This document shows, in pieces, positions 54,577-64,000 of a DNA stretch of 64,000 bases. The DNA is from Periplaneta americana (lineage: Eukaryota > Arthropoda > Insecta > Blattodea > Blattidae): assembly GCF_040183065.1 (NCBI RefSeq), contig NC_091120.1, forward strand, positions 21,485,708 to 21,549,707, given 5' to 3'. Each line of letters begins with the position of its first letter. Positions within the stretch are counted from its first letter, which is position 1. The notes below the pieces were generated by a model that was given only the letters and a program-made list of their open reading frames with translations, had not been told where the DNA came from and searched no databases. The position numbers were made by a program, and so were the translations under genes.

Positions 54577-54890
54577 ATGAATAATTTTAAAAGGAATAAT
54601 TATTGAATGTACAATTTTCAAATTTGAATGTGGTTGGTGGTTCAATTGATGTTATATTGGACGTGTGCTTAATAGAAGTGGAACTCGTTGATTTAGGCCT
54701 ACATGGTGTATTCAACTTATTCAGGATTTCCGAATGAATAATTTTAAAAGGAATAATTATTGAATGTACAATTTTCAAATTTGAATGTGGTTGGTGGTTC
54801 AATTGATGTTATATTGGACGTGTGCGTAATAGAAGTGGAACTCGTTGATTTAGGCCTACATGGTGTATTCAACTTATTCAGGATTTCCGA
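54577..54890 (+). repeat. 157-bp tandem duplication in copy B
   Basis: 54577-54733 and 54734-54890 differ at about one base (GTGTGCTTAATAG versus GTGTGCGTAATAG). Copy A has a single such unit. Confidence 0.9.
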
Positions 54891-55087
54891 ATGGTGCTCT
54901 TCATTTATTTGTAAATCGGATTTCAGAAGATGCATAGGTATGAGCAGTGATTTTTATTAATTCTTGTTCTTGAATGCCAATGCGAGTCATATTTGAAACT
55001 GCTGTGCATCGACTGGAGAGGTTTGTAATTTTATATATTTTTTTTTGACGTCCAGACCAGCGCAGTTTCAAATGTTGGCAAACAAAG

Positions 55088-55171
55088 AAACAAATGCTAG
55101 GGACGCGATAAAATTAAACAAATGCTAGGGACGCCATAAAATTAAACAAATGCTAGGGACGCGATAAAATT
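55088..55171 (+). repeat. 28-bp unit, three copies
   Basis: AAACAAATGCTAGGGACG followed by CGATAAAATT, repeated three times with one change. Confidence 0.95.
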
Positions 55172-55263
55172 GTGCGATAAGCAGCCATGATTGGTTGAAA
55201 TACGTCCTTTCGTACCGTTTTATTGGTCAAAAGTAGTATGACGTAGTAAGAGTGTAAAAGTCA

Positions 55264-55790
55264 GCAAAATAACTCTCCAGCCCAGAGATTGTTTGACATC
55301 AGCTAAGATTAAAGAATTGAAAGATACAATTCACCTCATCCTGCTTATAACCAAAACATTGCACCTTCCGCTTATTTATTTGGACCAATTATTTACAGTA
55401 GGCTACATGTGGTCGGAACTTCAATAATTTCTATGATGTTCATATAGCAAAATAATATTTCTTTTTTGCCTCAAAGTCCATATAGGCCTAATGGTACTAT
55501 CGCCAAATTTTACTACCGGTAGTGAAAAATGTGAAACTGTCATCGAAAATAATGAACTTTATTTAGGAACTTCTTCAAGGAAATCCAAGTGGACCTTTAC
55601 GGTAATACTGTAGATTATGTAGTCTGCATCAGTATATAAAATATTGGAAAGAACATGTTCTCTGAATAAATAACAGGAGAAAACTAAAAATTATGCTCAA
55701 TTATGTTCCTTCTGGCCAAATAACTGTGGGGCGACCAGTATGACGATTGATTAAAACCGTAACTGATCAATAATGTATAAAACTGGACTT
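55264..55790. other. Unassigned sequence
   Basis: No gene or repeat identified. Confidence 0.35.
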
Positions 55791-56389
55791 ACAAGCAAAC
55801 ATTATCATGGGAGCAAATAAAAAAGTTAATTTTTTTCTTCCAACATGTTAATAATGTCAAAGCAAGTGCTTGTACAAATTTTGGCCTCTCGAACGCAACT
55901 TGAAGGACCGTAAAAATAAGTTTCCCTTGGGCCGTTTGCAGAAATAAAACACAATTTCATTGGAAAAATTTATTGTAACTGATACAACTGTTGAATATTT
56001 TTCAACATATTCCCCACCGGAATTGAGACATTTGTCATATCATGGATTCGACAGAGAGGTACAGATGGCACACACTGGTTCCGATCCCAGACAGGAGACT
56101 TCTAAGACACAGGATGACAAAAGTTGATTTAACGGTGTAACACATGTCTCAATTCCAGTGAGGAATAAGTTGCAAAGTAACTCAACAATTGCTGTATCTG
56201 TTCCAATAAATGTTTCCATGAAATAGTGTTTTCTTTCTGTAAACGGCCCAAGAGAAACTTATTTTCTTACGGCCCTCGTAATTGGGCTCGAGTGGCCAAA
56301 ATTTGTATAAGCACTTGTTTTGACGTTATTAACACAGTGGAGGAAAAAAAAATAACTTTTTTCCTCCCCTCATGAGAATGTTTGCTTGT
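55791..56389. mobile_element. Palindromic mariner derivative made of two 3' ends
   Basis: The outer 170-190 bp on both sides are inverted copies (ACAAGCAAACATT, ACAAATTTTGGCC, CTTGGGCCGTTT). The left arm, minus strand, encodes YDKCLNSGGEYVEKYSTVVS, and the right arm, plus strand, a decayed version RSQTGDF..DTG..KLI..CLNSSEE. Both are the C-terminal end of a mariner transposase. The element thus has two 3' halves facing outwards and no 5' half. No catalytic part is present. Confidence 0.75.
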
Positions 56390-56700
56390 TAGATGAAGAA
56401 GAAGGTTTTAAATAAAATCTGTATTCGATGCTATTTCAATCGTGGATGAAAGTTCATGTAAAACTATAGACTACGCCATCATTGTGCCTAACTCCTAGGA
56501 GAGAGAATAATACGAGTGAAATCTTCTCTTCTTAGGAAGATAGGCCTATCCCAGGTTTCGTAGACATTTATCTAATGGTGGCCACAATTTACACATATTT
56601 CCAAGTGCCATCGGACTGTAGCCATTTTCTTAATGAAATAAACTGTTATGCGGGGAAAGTTAGGGTAAAATGAAGAGTCTGGTGGACTGGAATCTGTAAT
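56390..56700. other. Unassigned sequence
   Basis: No structure seen. Confidence 0.3.
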
Positions 56701-56984
56701 TAAGAGGGAAGGAGCGCGAAGTAACGTAACGCTGCAAGCCGGAAAGTCGTGGGTTCGATTCCTGATGCGATCATGATTTTTTTCTAATGATCTACTCCTT
56801 GCGACCGCACTATGGCGCTGAGGTTTACTCAGCCTCTAACAGAAAAGAATAGCAGGGCATTTCTTTGGAGGTAAAGGCGGGGAGTGCGTAGGACTAAAAT
56901 CCCCACTGCTATTAATGCCGACTATCTGTACAGGTGGGAGCCTGTGGTGGGTCTCCATGGCATGTAATGGGGTTGAAAATAAAT
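56701..56984 (+). mobile_element. SINE D (tRNA-derived head)
   Basis: B box GTGGGTTCGATTCCTG at 56749-56764. The body includes CGGGGAGTGCGTAGGACTAA, TCCCCACTGC and GGTCTCCATGGCATGTAATG, and the end AAATAAATCAATGAGTGAGT passes without a break into the minisatellite. Confidence 0.6.
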
Positions 56985-59285
56985 CAATGAGTGAGTGAAT
57001 GAATTAATGAGTGAATGTGTGAATGAGTGACTGAGTGAACGAGTGTGAATGAGTGAGTGAATGAGTGACTGAGTGAATGAATGAGTGAGTGAACGAGTGT
57101 GAATGAGTGAGTGAATGAGTGACTGAGTGAATGAGTGACTAAGTGAACGAGTGTGAATGAGTGACAAAGTGAACGAGTGTGAATGAGTGAGTGAATGAGT
57201 GACTAAGTGAACGAGTGTGAATGAGTGAGTGAATGAGTGACTAAGTGAACGAGTGTGAATGAGTGAGTGAATGAGTGACTAAGTGAACGAGTGTGAATGA
57301 GTGAGTGAATGAGTGACTGAGTGAATGAATGAGTGAGTGAATGAGTGACTGAGTGAACGAGTGTGAATGAATGAGTGAGTGAATGAGTGACTGAGTAAAC
57401 GAGTGTGAATGAGTGAGTGAATGAGTGACTAAGTGAACGAGTGTGAATGAGTGAGTAAATGAGTGACTGAGTGAACGAGTGTGAATGAGTGAGTGAATGA
57501 GTGACTAATTGAACGAGTGTGAATGAGTGAGTGAATGAGTGACTAAGTGAACGAGTGTGAATGAGTGAGTGAATGAGTGACTAAGTGAACGAGTGTGAAT
57601 GAGTGAGTGAATGAGTGACTAAGTGAACGAGTGTGAATGAGTGAGTGAATGAGTGACTAAGTGAACGAGTGTGAATGAGTGAGTGAATGAGTGACTGAGT
57701 GAATGAATGAGTGACTGAGTGAACGAGTGTGAATGAGTGAGTGAATGAGTGACTGAGTGAACGAGTGTGAATGAGTGAGTGAATGAGTGACTAAGTGAAC
57801 GAGTGTGAATGAGTGACTAAGTGAACGAGTGTGAATGAGTGACTAAGTGAACGAGTGTGAGTGACTGAGTGAATGAGTGAATGAATGAGTAACTAAGTGA
57901 ACGAGTGTGAATGAGTGAGTGAATGAATGACTGAGTGAATGAATGAGTGAGTGAATGAGTGACTAAGTGAACGAGTGTGAATGAGTGAGTGAATGAGTGA
58001 CTAAGTGAACGAGTGTGAATGAGTGAGTAAATGAGTGAATGAATGAGTGACTAAGTCAACGAGTGTGAATGAGTGAGTGAATGAGTGACTGAGTGAATGA
58101 ATGAGTGAGTGAATGTGTGACTAAGTGAACGATTGTGAATGAGTGAGTAAATGAGTGAGTGAATGAATGAGTGACTAAGTCAACGAGTGTGAATGAGTGA
58201 GTGATTCAGTGAGTGAGTGAGTGAATGAGTGACTGAGTGAATGAGTGAGTGAATGAGTGACTAAGTGAACAAGTGTGAATGAGTGAGTAAATGAATGAGT
58301 GAATGAATGAGTGTCTAAGTGAACGAGTGTGAATGAGTGAGTGAATGAGTGACTGAGTGAATGAATGAGTGAGTGAATGTGTGACTAAGTGAACGATTGT
58401 GAATGAGTGAGTGAATGAATGAGTGGCTAAGTGAACGAGTGTGAATGAGTGAGTGAATGAGTGACTGAGTGAATGAATGAGTGAGTAAATGAGTGACTAA
58501 GTGAACGAGTGTGAATGAGTGAGTAAATGAGTGAGTGAATGAATGAGTGAATGAATGAGTGACTAAGTCAACGAGTGTGAAAGAGTGAGTGATTGAGTGA
58601 GTGAGTGAGTGAATGAGTGACTGAGTGAATGAGTGAGTGATTGAGTGAGTGAGTGAATGAATGAATGAGTGAGTGAATGAATGCATTAATTAATTAATGA
58701 GTGAGTGAATGAATGAATGAGTGGGTGATTAAGTGAATGAATGAATAAATGATTGAATGAGTGAGTGATGAGTGAGTGAATGAATAAATGAATGAGTGAA
58801 TGAATGAATGAATGAATGAATGAATGAATGAATGAATGAATGAATGAATGAATGAGTGGGTGAATAAGTGAATGAATGAATAAATGATTGAATGAGTGAG
58901 TGATGAGTGAGTGAGTGAATAAATGAATGAGTGAATGAATGAATGAACGAATTAATGAATGAGTGAATAACTGAATGAGTGAATAAGTGAGAGATGAGTG
59001 AGTGAGTGAATAAATGAATGAGTTAATGAATGAATGAATGGGTAAGTGAATAAGTGAATGAATGAATGAATGAATGAATGAATGAATGAGTGAGTGATGA
59101 GTGAGTGAATAAATGAATGAGTGAATGAATGAATGAACGAACGAATTAATGAATGAGTGAATAAGTGAATGAATGAATTAATTAATTAGTGATTGAATGA
59201 ATGAGTGAATGAACGAATGAATTAATCAATGAAAGAGTGAATGAATGAGTGAGTGAATGAATGAATACATGAATGAATGGAGAAA
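56985..59285 (+). repeat. 2.3-kb TGAR/TGAC minisatellite with a 38-bp period
   Basis: Basic unit is four bases (TGAA, TGAG, TGAC). From about 57010 to 58000 these form a 38-bp higher unit: GAACGAGTGTGAATGAGTGA, GTGAATGAGTGACTAAGT. From about 58650 the order decays into plain ATGA/GTGA repeats. Every fourth base starts TGA, so the plus strand has stops in all frames, while the minus strand is open for up to 123 codons; those frames are not genes. Confidence 0.95.
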
Positions 59286-61552
59286 CGAGAGAACCTCGGG
59301 TAAAACCCTCATTCTCCGATATTATGTACCATGAGTGCCACTCCAGTCACCGCCTAAGATTAAACCCAGCTCTCAAAATGTTAATCTACGGCTGTAATCT
59401 AAATGTTGAAGCGAAATCGCTGTACACGGACAGGTGCTGAAAACAAGCATGGCCATGAAGGTCTCGAAATTATTATTTTTTTTTTTTTTGCAAAACTGCA
59501 ATACAGTACTTCCGCTATGTCGGCCTATCCATAAGGTGTCTGATTTAAGCTGCTCATTCTTTATTAGGCAGTCCAAATATCAGTCCAGACATGTGGGACA
59601 TATTTACTGATTTTGCAGACGAAATCAGGGGTGCATACAACGTCCACTGCCATTGTCACGTGAATGTTACGAATTTCAGTTTTCGTGTGATAATTTTATG
59701 TTAAACAGGTGCAGTTAATTTGTTATGTTAATTATTTATTTTCTTTCGGCTTTCCAACATTTCTTATAGTCGCGTTTTTCATCGGATAGTGTTTTTTTAC
59801 CTGATCATTTGCTCTTCTCGTATTATTTCTTAATACGTAAGTTATCTCCAATTCCTCAAATTAATTTGTTTCGTATGAATCAATATATTAATCAGAAACC
59901 CGTTTATATCTATTTATTATTTTTAGTTGTTTTCAACCATTAAAACTGAAACATAAGCGCTGCCAGTTAGAAAATTTCAACAACGAAAAGTGTCTACTCC
60001 TAGTCGTGTTGTGCGTGATGCCTAAAACAATATCAAAGGCTTGAATCAGATACTCTGTACAAAGAAATGTCAATTATTTCCATTCAACAAGACAGATGAT
60101 GAGTCAAGACTTGGATGTTTTAAAGCCATACTTGCTCTATTTTCCTTCTTCATTAAAGTGCAGGAACATAGCATTGAAAACCACGCAGATCGTTTATCCA
60201 CCTCCTTGTTGAGAATATGGGTGACCCATAGCAACGGATTCCTGACATTCTATTGGTTAGACGTAAGTTCAAAATGGGGGGCGAGAAATAACGCTCAAAA
60301 AGACACTCGCATGGCTTCTGTTTGATGGAAAAAAAGAAATACTACAGTTTATTGTGTGCAGCGAAGCCCTGTCACAGCGCACAAGTTTTGATTATGTGCA
60401 GAGGTGAGAGAAGCTGAATACACGCCACGCCGATACGTTCGGTTCGATATGTCAGCGCTGCGTCTTTGTCCAGGCCGTCTGTCGCACCTCTTCCTTAAAT
60501 GATTGTAATGCGAGTATAGTAAAGTCAGGCTCACGTAGAAAGCATGTTTTAAGTTTCCCACTAACACTACACCCAATATCATCATAACTGGAGCCCGGAT
60601 GTTTGGCAAAATGCCTCTTTTTACTGGGTGGAAGTAAATCATTATTTGCATAGGCCTAGATATAAATGTGATTTGGACTAAATCAAAGTGATAGGGCCAA
60701 TTTTTATTTCGCCTATTTTGTCTTTTTAAGGTGTTTCTTACTATAGTACCGACGCTGTTATTTCCGGCGTGACTCCGCCTCTTTGCTTACGTCTTAGAAA
60801 GTGAAGGATCTATAAAGTCTAGGTAGGTAGTATCATTCGCCATTTTTGTTCTTACGTTGCCGAGCTACCATACGAGGAATCTATTTGCCACACCGTTAAA
60901 CATTATCATGTCGTAGTCCTATGATAATAAATCAAACGCAATGTAATTCAGCAAATAATTGAACGGCAAATAACGTCTTCGTGTGCTTTCTGCGAACACC
61001 AACTAAAGAGCTAAAATGGCGGGCGATTATATTAAGTATTTATCGAGCCTTAAGAAATGAATCAGCGAATCACAAGACGCACGCGTTTAAATGCAGCCGA
61101 CCTGCAACGCGATTGGCTGCCGGAAATTAGAGCGACGGGACTTTAATAAATGCCTTTTTTGTCATTTTAAAGCAATATTTCTTGTCTATTTGCAATTTTC
61201 TAATTAATTGTAATGTAATGTGTGTGAAATTTAAATATTTGAAACAATGACTAACTTTACTAACAATAGTAAATGAAAGTAATTTATTTAGGTGCTTAAT
61301 CTGCTAATAATCGTGCTTTAATACTATTGGTGTAATATGAATAATGATCGACAATCCACAGTTACAAATATAATATTGTCATGTCTTCACGGTAACAATA
61401 ATCAGCTTTATAATTTTAAATATTAAGCATGTTCTCATATAAGTTGTCACGTAGCATTTCCAATTGTTTGCTTTCATATTTTCAAACCTTACTGTTATAT
61501 CAGCTGATATTGTGAACACTGCCAAGCTAGATGGAGTCAGCATGTATATATA
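59286..61552. other. Unassigned, 2.3 kb
   Basis: A 94-codon frame at 60041-60325 and a 100-codon minus-strand frame at 60651-60349 have no recognisable domain. 60740-61150 is somewhat GC-richer with GCGATTGGCTGC. No element edges seen. Confidence 0.35.
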
Positions 61553-62156
61553 CTGGATGTTCAGTTCAAAGTGTGTCATGGCTCGCTGTATGCCGTCACG
61601 TCGCTAGTCGATGAGCCTAGAGAATTCAATCTTCCTACACTTCCGCAGAGATGTATTACTTATCTGCCAGAGAAGTTGCCTAGCAAGTACGGCGTTCATT
61701 CCGAAGAGTACTTACCGATACGTACTGTAATGCCGGTAGTGGCAGGAATGTGAACTGTTTCGAAACATGTACTGAGGTGAGTTTTTTCTTACTGTCGGGA
61801 TATGGGGAGAGGGTTAAGACGATTGCATACGTATTTGTTGATATTAACTTCGACGGTCAACATGGACACGGAGCATTTGATTTGTATTGTGGAATGTTGC
61901 CGTACGCAACCGATGATAAATACCCTGCGTACGACTTGGCCGCGCAAAACACAGTTCGAAAGAGGTTATTTTAGCACACAGACCGTACAGACCGCCATCT
62001 GTTGCTACGACGTTCAAGTTATACCGTACACGTTCTCAAGTTCAGATTGAACGCCTTGATTAATAGGCAACTTTTCTGACACAAAAGCTGAAACTCGATT
62101 CAAATCGCTGACTCATCAACAGTGACGTCATGACACACTTTGAAATGAACACCCAG
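61553..62156. mobile_element. TIR element, 604 bp, TA target
   Basis: CTGGATGTTCAGTTCAAAGT at the left matches the inverse of the right end (CTGGGTGTTCATTTCAAAGT) and continues as GTGTCATG. TA flanks both sides (61551-61552, 62157-62158). Weaker similarity (AGAAGTTGCCTA, GGCGTTCA) suggests that the original inverted repeats reached about 190 bp. Frames of 74-82 codons inside are unrecognised. Confidence 0.75.

Positions 62157-62157
<1 letters not shown>

Positions 62158-62206
<49 letters not shown>
62158..62206 (+). repeat. (TA)n microsatellite
   Basis: About 24 units between the TIR element and the LINE scrap. The target TA of the element is part of it. Confidence 0.9.
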
Positions 62207-62213
<7 letters not shown>

Positions 62214-62482
62214 ACGACATGGCCCTGGAGTCCACATCACGGCAAAAGCTTCAGTCCTCGCTAGACCAGTTATCAATATGGGCCCGAGAGAACGAATTAG
62301 CCAACAATGTAGACAAAACCGTATCCATGATCTTCCGTGGAGGAGGAAGAATAGCAGCTGAAGATACACTCCGTCTGGAGCACAGGGAGCTACAAAATGT
62401 AACCCAACTCAAGTACTTAGGAATCACCCTCCAGACGCATGGGGATACGTATACACAACATGTAAATGAAAGCAATGCATGA
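62207..62482 (+). pseudogene. LINE reverse transcriptase scrap starting at YADD
   Basis: The frame reads YADDMALESTSRQKLQSSLD, QLSIWARENELANNVDKTVS, MIFRGGGRIAAED, then QLKYLGITLQTHGDTYTQHV and a stop. YADD is the catalytic box and KYLGI the thumb. The sequence 5' of YADD is replaced by (TA)n. The clade cannot be fixed from this short piece. Confidence 0.7.
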
Positions 62483-62799
62483 AATATAGCATGTAAGCAA
62501 ATTATCGCTAGAGACAGCCATGACAGTGCGTGTGTAAATTGTGCGAAGGTGCCCGTGAAAGATACCACGGCCTCTCATACAGACTAAGAATCGAATCACT
62601 AACGAGTTTCTGTAGTGAATAAGCATCCATGGAACGAACACACAAAAACATGCATATTTTGCGCTTTTCTACCTATTATTATAAATCTTACTGTTACAAC
62701 TTTGTGCTACACGTGTTTGTTATTGTAGGAGAAAGAAATTTGAGTGAGGAACAGTCAGTTATTGTCGAGTGACAGAAGGCGTAAGATGGGTTAGCTAGA

Positions 62800-62958
62800 A
62801 TGCCTAAATTCAGTAAACCATTGAAAAGTAAACTTCATGCTTACATTAGTGAATTTGGTGCCCATGTGTTTTCAAACGATGGAACAGTTTTGTTATGTAA
62901 GGTTTATGAAAAGACAGGTAATCACGAAAAAATAGTACATTATGCAACGAGCCTATAA
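62800..62958 (+). pseudogene. hAT/CGGBP1-like N-terminal zinc-finger scrap
   Basis: 52 codons: MPKFSKPLKSKLHAYISEFG, AHVFSNDGTVLLCKVYEKTG. This matches the start of hAT-type BED-like proteins (CGGBP1 family), whose finger begins C-x2-C. Here the second Cys is Tyr (LLCKVYE), and the frame ends where the hairpin at 62952 begins. Confidence 0.5.
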
Positions 62959-63051
62959 TGATAGTAATTAAGACGTAAGTATGGTTATTTATGAAACTCG
63001 CTTGCGTTCGTTTCATAATATTCATACGAGCGTCTTAATTACCATTATAGG
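62952..63051. mobile_element. 100-bp hairpin MITE-like element
   Basis: CCTATAATG...TAATTAAGACG at the left pairs with CGTCTTAATTACCATTATAGG at the right; the inner arms are ATGAAAC and GTTTCAT around CGCTTGCG. It lies at the point where the hAT frame breaks. Confidence 0.7.
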
Positions 63052-63910
63052 CAAGTTTCATACGACTTTTTAAGCTCGACCATATTTCTAACTTGAAATT
63101 ATTCAGATGTATACATTTTATTTGTATCTGACAAGATCGGAAGTGACCTTGTTCTAGGTCGTGAATTGTGAGATGTGCGCAGACGCGAAAGTATTGATTT
63201 TTTCCGAGGAACAATAATGTCATTGACCTTCATGTAATCCCGTTAAACTTCATATAACCTTGATTATTGAATTCGACATTGAAAAACGAGATGACAAATT
63301 GAATTTATTGGAATATTATTTACAATTAACGCTAATTATTATAGTAACAGAACATAACCTTCTGCGACAGTATTGGATTTCCAGCCTCCGTGACTTTTTG
63401 CTAATTGTCTTTCGATTGCATATCTGAGAATAATCGATACTTGCGGCTTTATAACGGTACAAAGCTGACTTGTCATTGGCTGAACACCTGTAAGCTGGAT
63501 TGTCATTGGCTGAACACCTGTACTTTAATGAGTAGGTGTACTTTAATGACATGCATTAAAGGACTGCTACCAGGTGTATAATTAGTACCTTTCGGCATGG
63601 TCGAGCATAAAAGTATTTTATAAGTTAACATATGTTACCTACGAAGTAAATATGTGTGTTATGTTGATATAATTTAAATTTATTGCTAAGATATATTATG
63701 CCTTTTTCAAAGATTATTGTGCCTTTTTTACGTTTTATTGCCTTTTTTGCCTGCCTATTTTAACTGTTATAAATGCCTAAACATCCGGGCACTAATCATC
63801 ACTATCGTCATAAGAACAGCTCCTAGTGATTCACGATAATGTGCACTTAAACCGTTTTACTACAAAATTGGTAAAGGTAAAATAGTAATTTTTACGCCAT
63901 TTGTATTATT
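63052..63910. other. Unassigned, with a 30-bp tandem pair
   Basis: GCTG-TTGTCATTGGCTGAACACCTGTA occurs twice at 63464-63521, each with an ATTGGCT (inverted CCAAT) motif. 63690-63790 has TTTTGCC/AAATGCC motifs like those in the hAT-type element at 44001 and may be another hAT end. Confidence 0.35.
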
Positions 63911-64000
63911 ATTTTTAACTAATGGTAAATACTTGACTATCCGTCAATCGTCCTTATGAAACCAGATGTGTAGATCAATTTACCGACAGAGTCGTTGTCC
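63911..64000 (+). mobile_element. SINE-like repeat F, cut by window end
   Basis: AACTAATGGTAAATACTTGA and CAATTTACCGACAGAGTCGT match 37725-37798. The rest lies beyond the window. Confidence 0.55.

Larger units (their letters stand above)
54050..55263 (-). mobile_element. Helentron/HINE-like element, copy B
   Basis: Reverse orientation relative to 33874-35081, with the same ends: TGACTTTTACAC (one mismatch) at the right, TGACTATTACAC at 54119-54130, then the GTTTTGATTT/AAATCAAAAC hairpin at about 54074-54102 and CTAG. It lacks the 185-bp block of copy A but has its own expansions: a 157-bp tandem pair and a 28-bp unit three times. No protein. Confidence 0.55.

Noticed and set aside
58315..58686. 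123-codon minus-strand frame rich in HSFTHS
   Set aside because: The TGA-based 4-bp repeat stops every plus-strand frame and leaves the complement open by construction.

Overview
The window reads as intergenic DNA from a large, repeat-rich arthropod genome. A blattodean insect (cockroach or termite) is my best guess, from the mix of tRNA-derived SINEs, RTE-type LINEs, Tc1/mariner, piggyBac, hAT and pogo relics, AT-rich composition and very frequent TAGGCCTA octamers. The species assignment is inference. There is no operon-like organisation and I could not recognise any host protein-coding gene. Almost everything that can be explained is mobile DNA or simple repeat.

Layout. 1-10 kb: SINE copies, LINE 3' scraps, and a near-identical 512-bp inverted repeat (5801-6312 / 7708-8221). 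10-20 kb: two RTE LINE copies tail to tail, then a long Tx1-like LINE (about 12.6-18.0 kb) with two open ORFs (CCHC ORF1; endonuclease plus reverse transcriptase ORF2), inserted in an older purine-rich retroposon, then two more RTE copies, one with an internal deletion. 20-30 kb: SINEs, long microsatellites, LINE 3' ends, and a perfect 104-bp inverted repeat carrying two tRNA-like sequences. 30-36 kb: a SINE with a 15-bp target duplication, a LINE 3' end with a 429-bp tandem duplication, a Helentron-like element and a piggyBac transposase relic. 36-46 kb: an internally deleted mariner element that keeps an open 142-codon ORF, several TIR elements, more RTE copies. 46-48.5 kb: an 85-bp satellite whose units carry the palindrome TATCGATA, interrupted by two datable retro-insertions. 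49-56 kb: a pogo-like relic, a TIR element, a LINE, a second Helentron-like copy and a palindromic mariner derivative. 56.7-59.3 kb: a 2.3-kb TGAR-type minisatellite growing out of a SINE tail. 59-64 kb: mostly unassigned, with a TA-flanked TIR element, a reverse transcriptase scrap and a broken hAT N-terminus.

How the parts relate. The elements show layered insertions: SINE into TIR element, LINE into retroposon, retroposon and SINE into satellite. RTE copies repeatedly abut (TTA)n tracts. The most plausible active or recently active element is the Tx1-like LINE. The least familiar items are the purine-rich retroposon with a small basic ORF, the tRNA-like foldback, the TATCGATA satellite and the mariner-derived mini-protein. 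Coordinates of repeat edges are by eye and may be off by a few bases.
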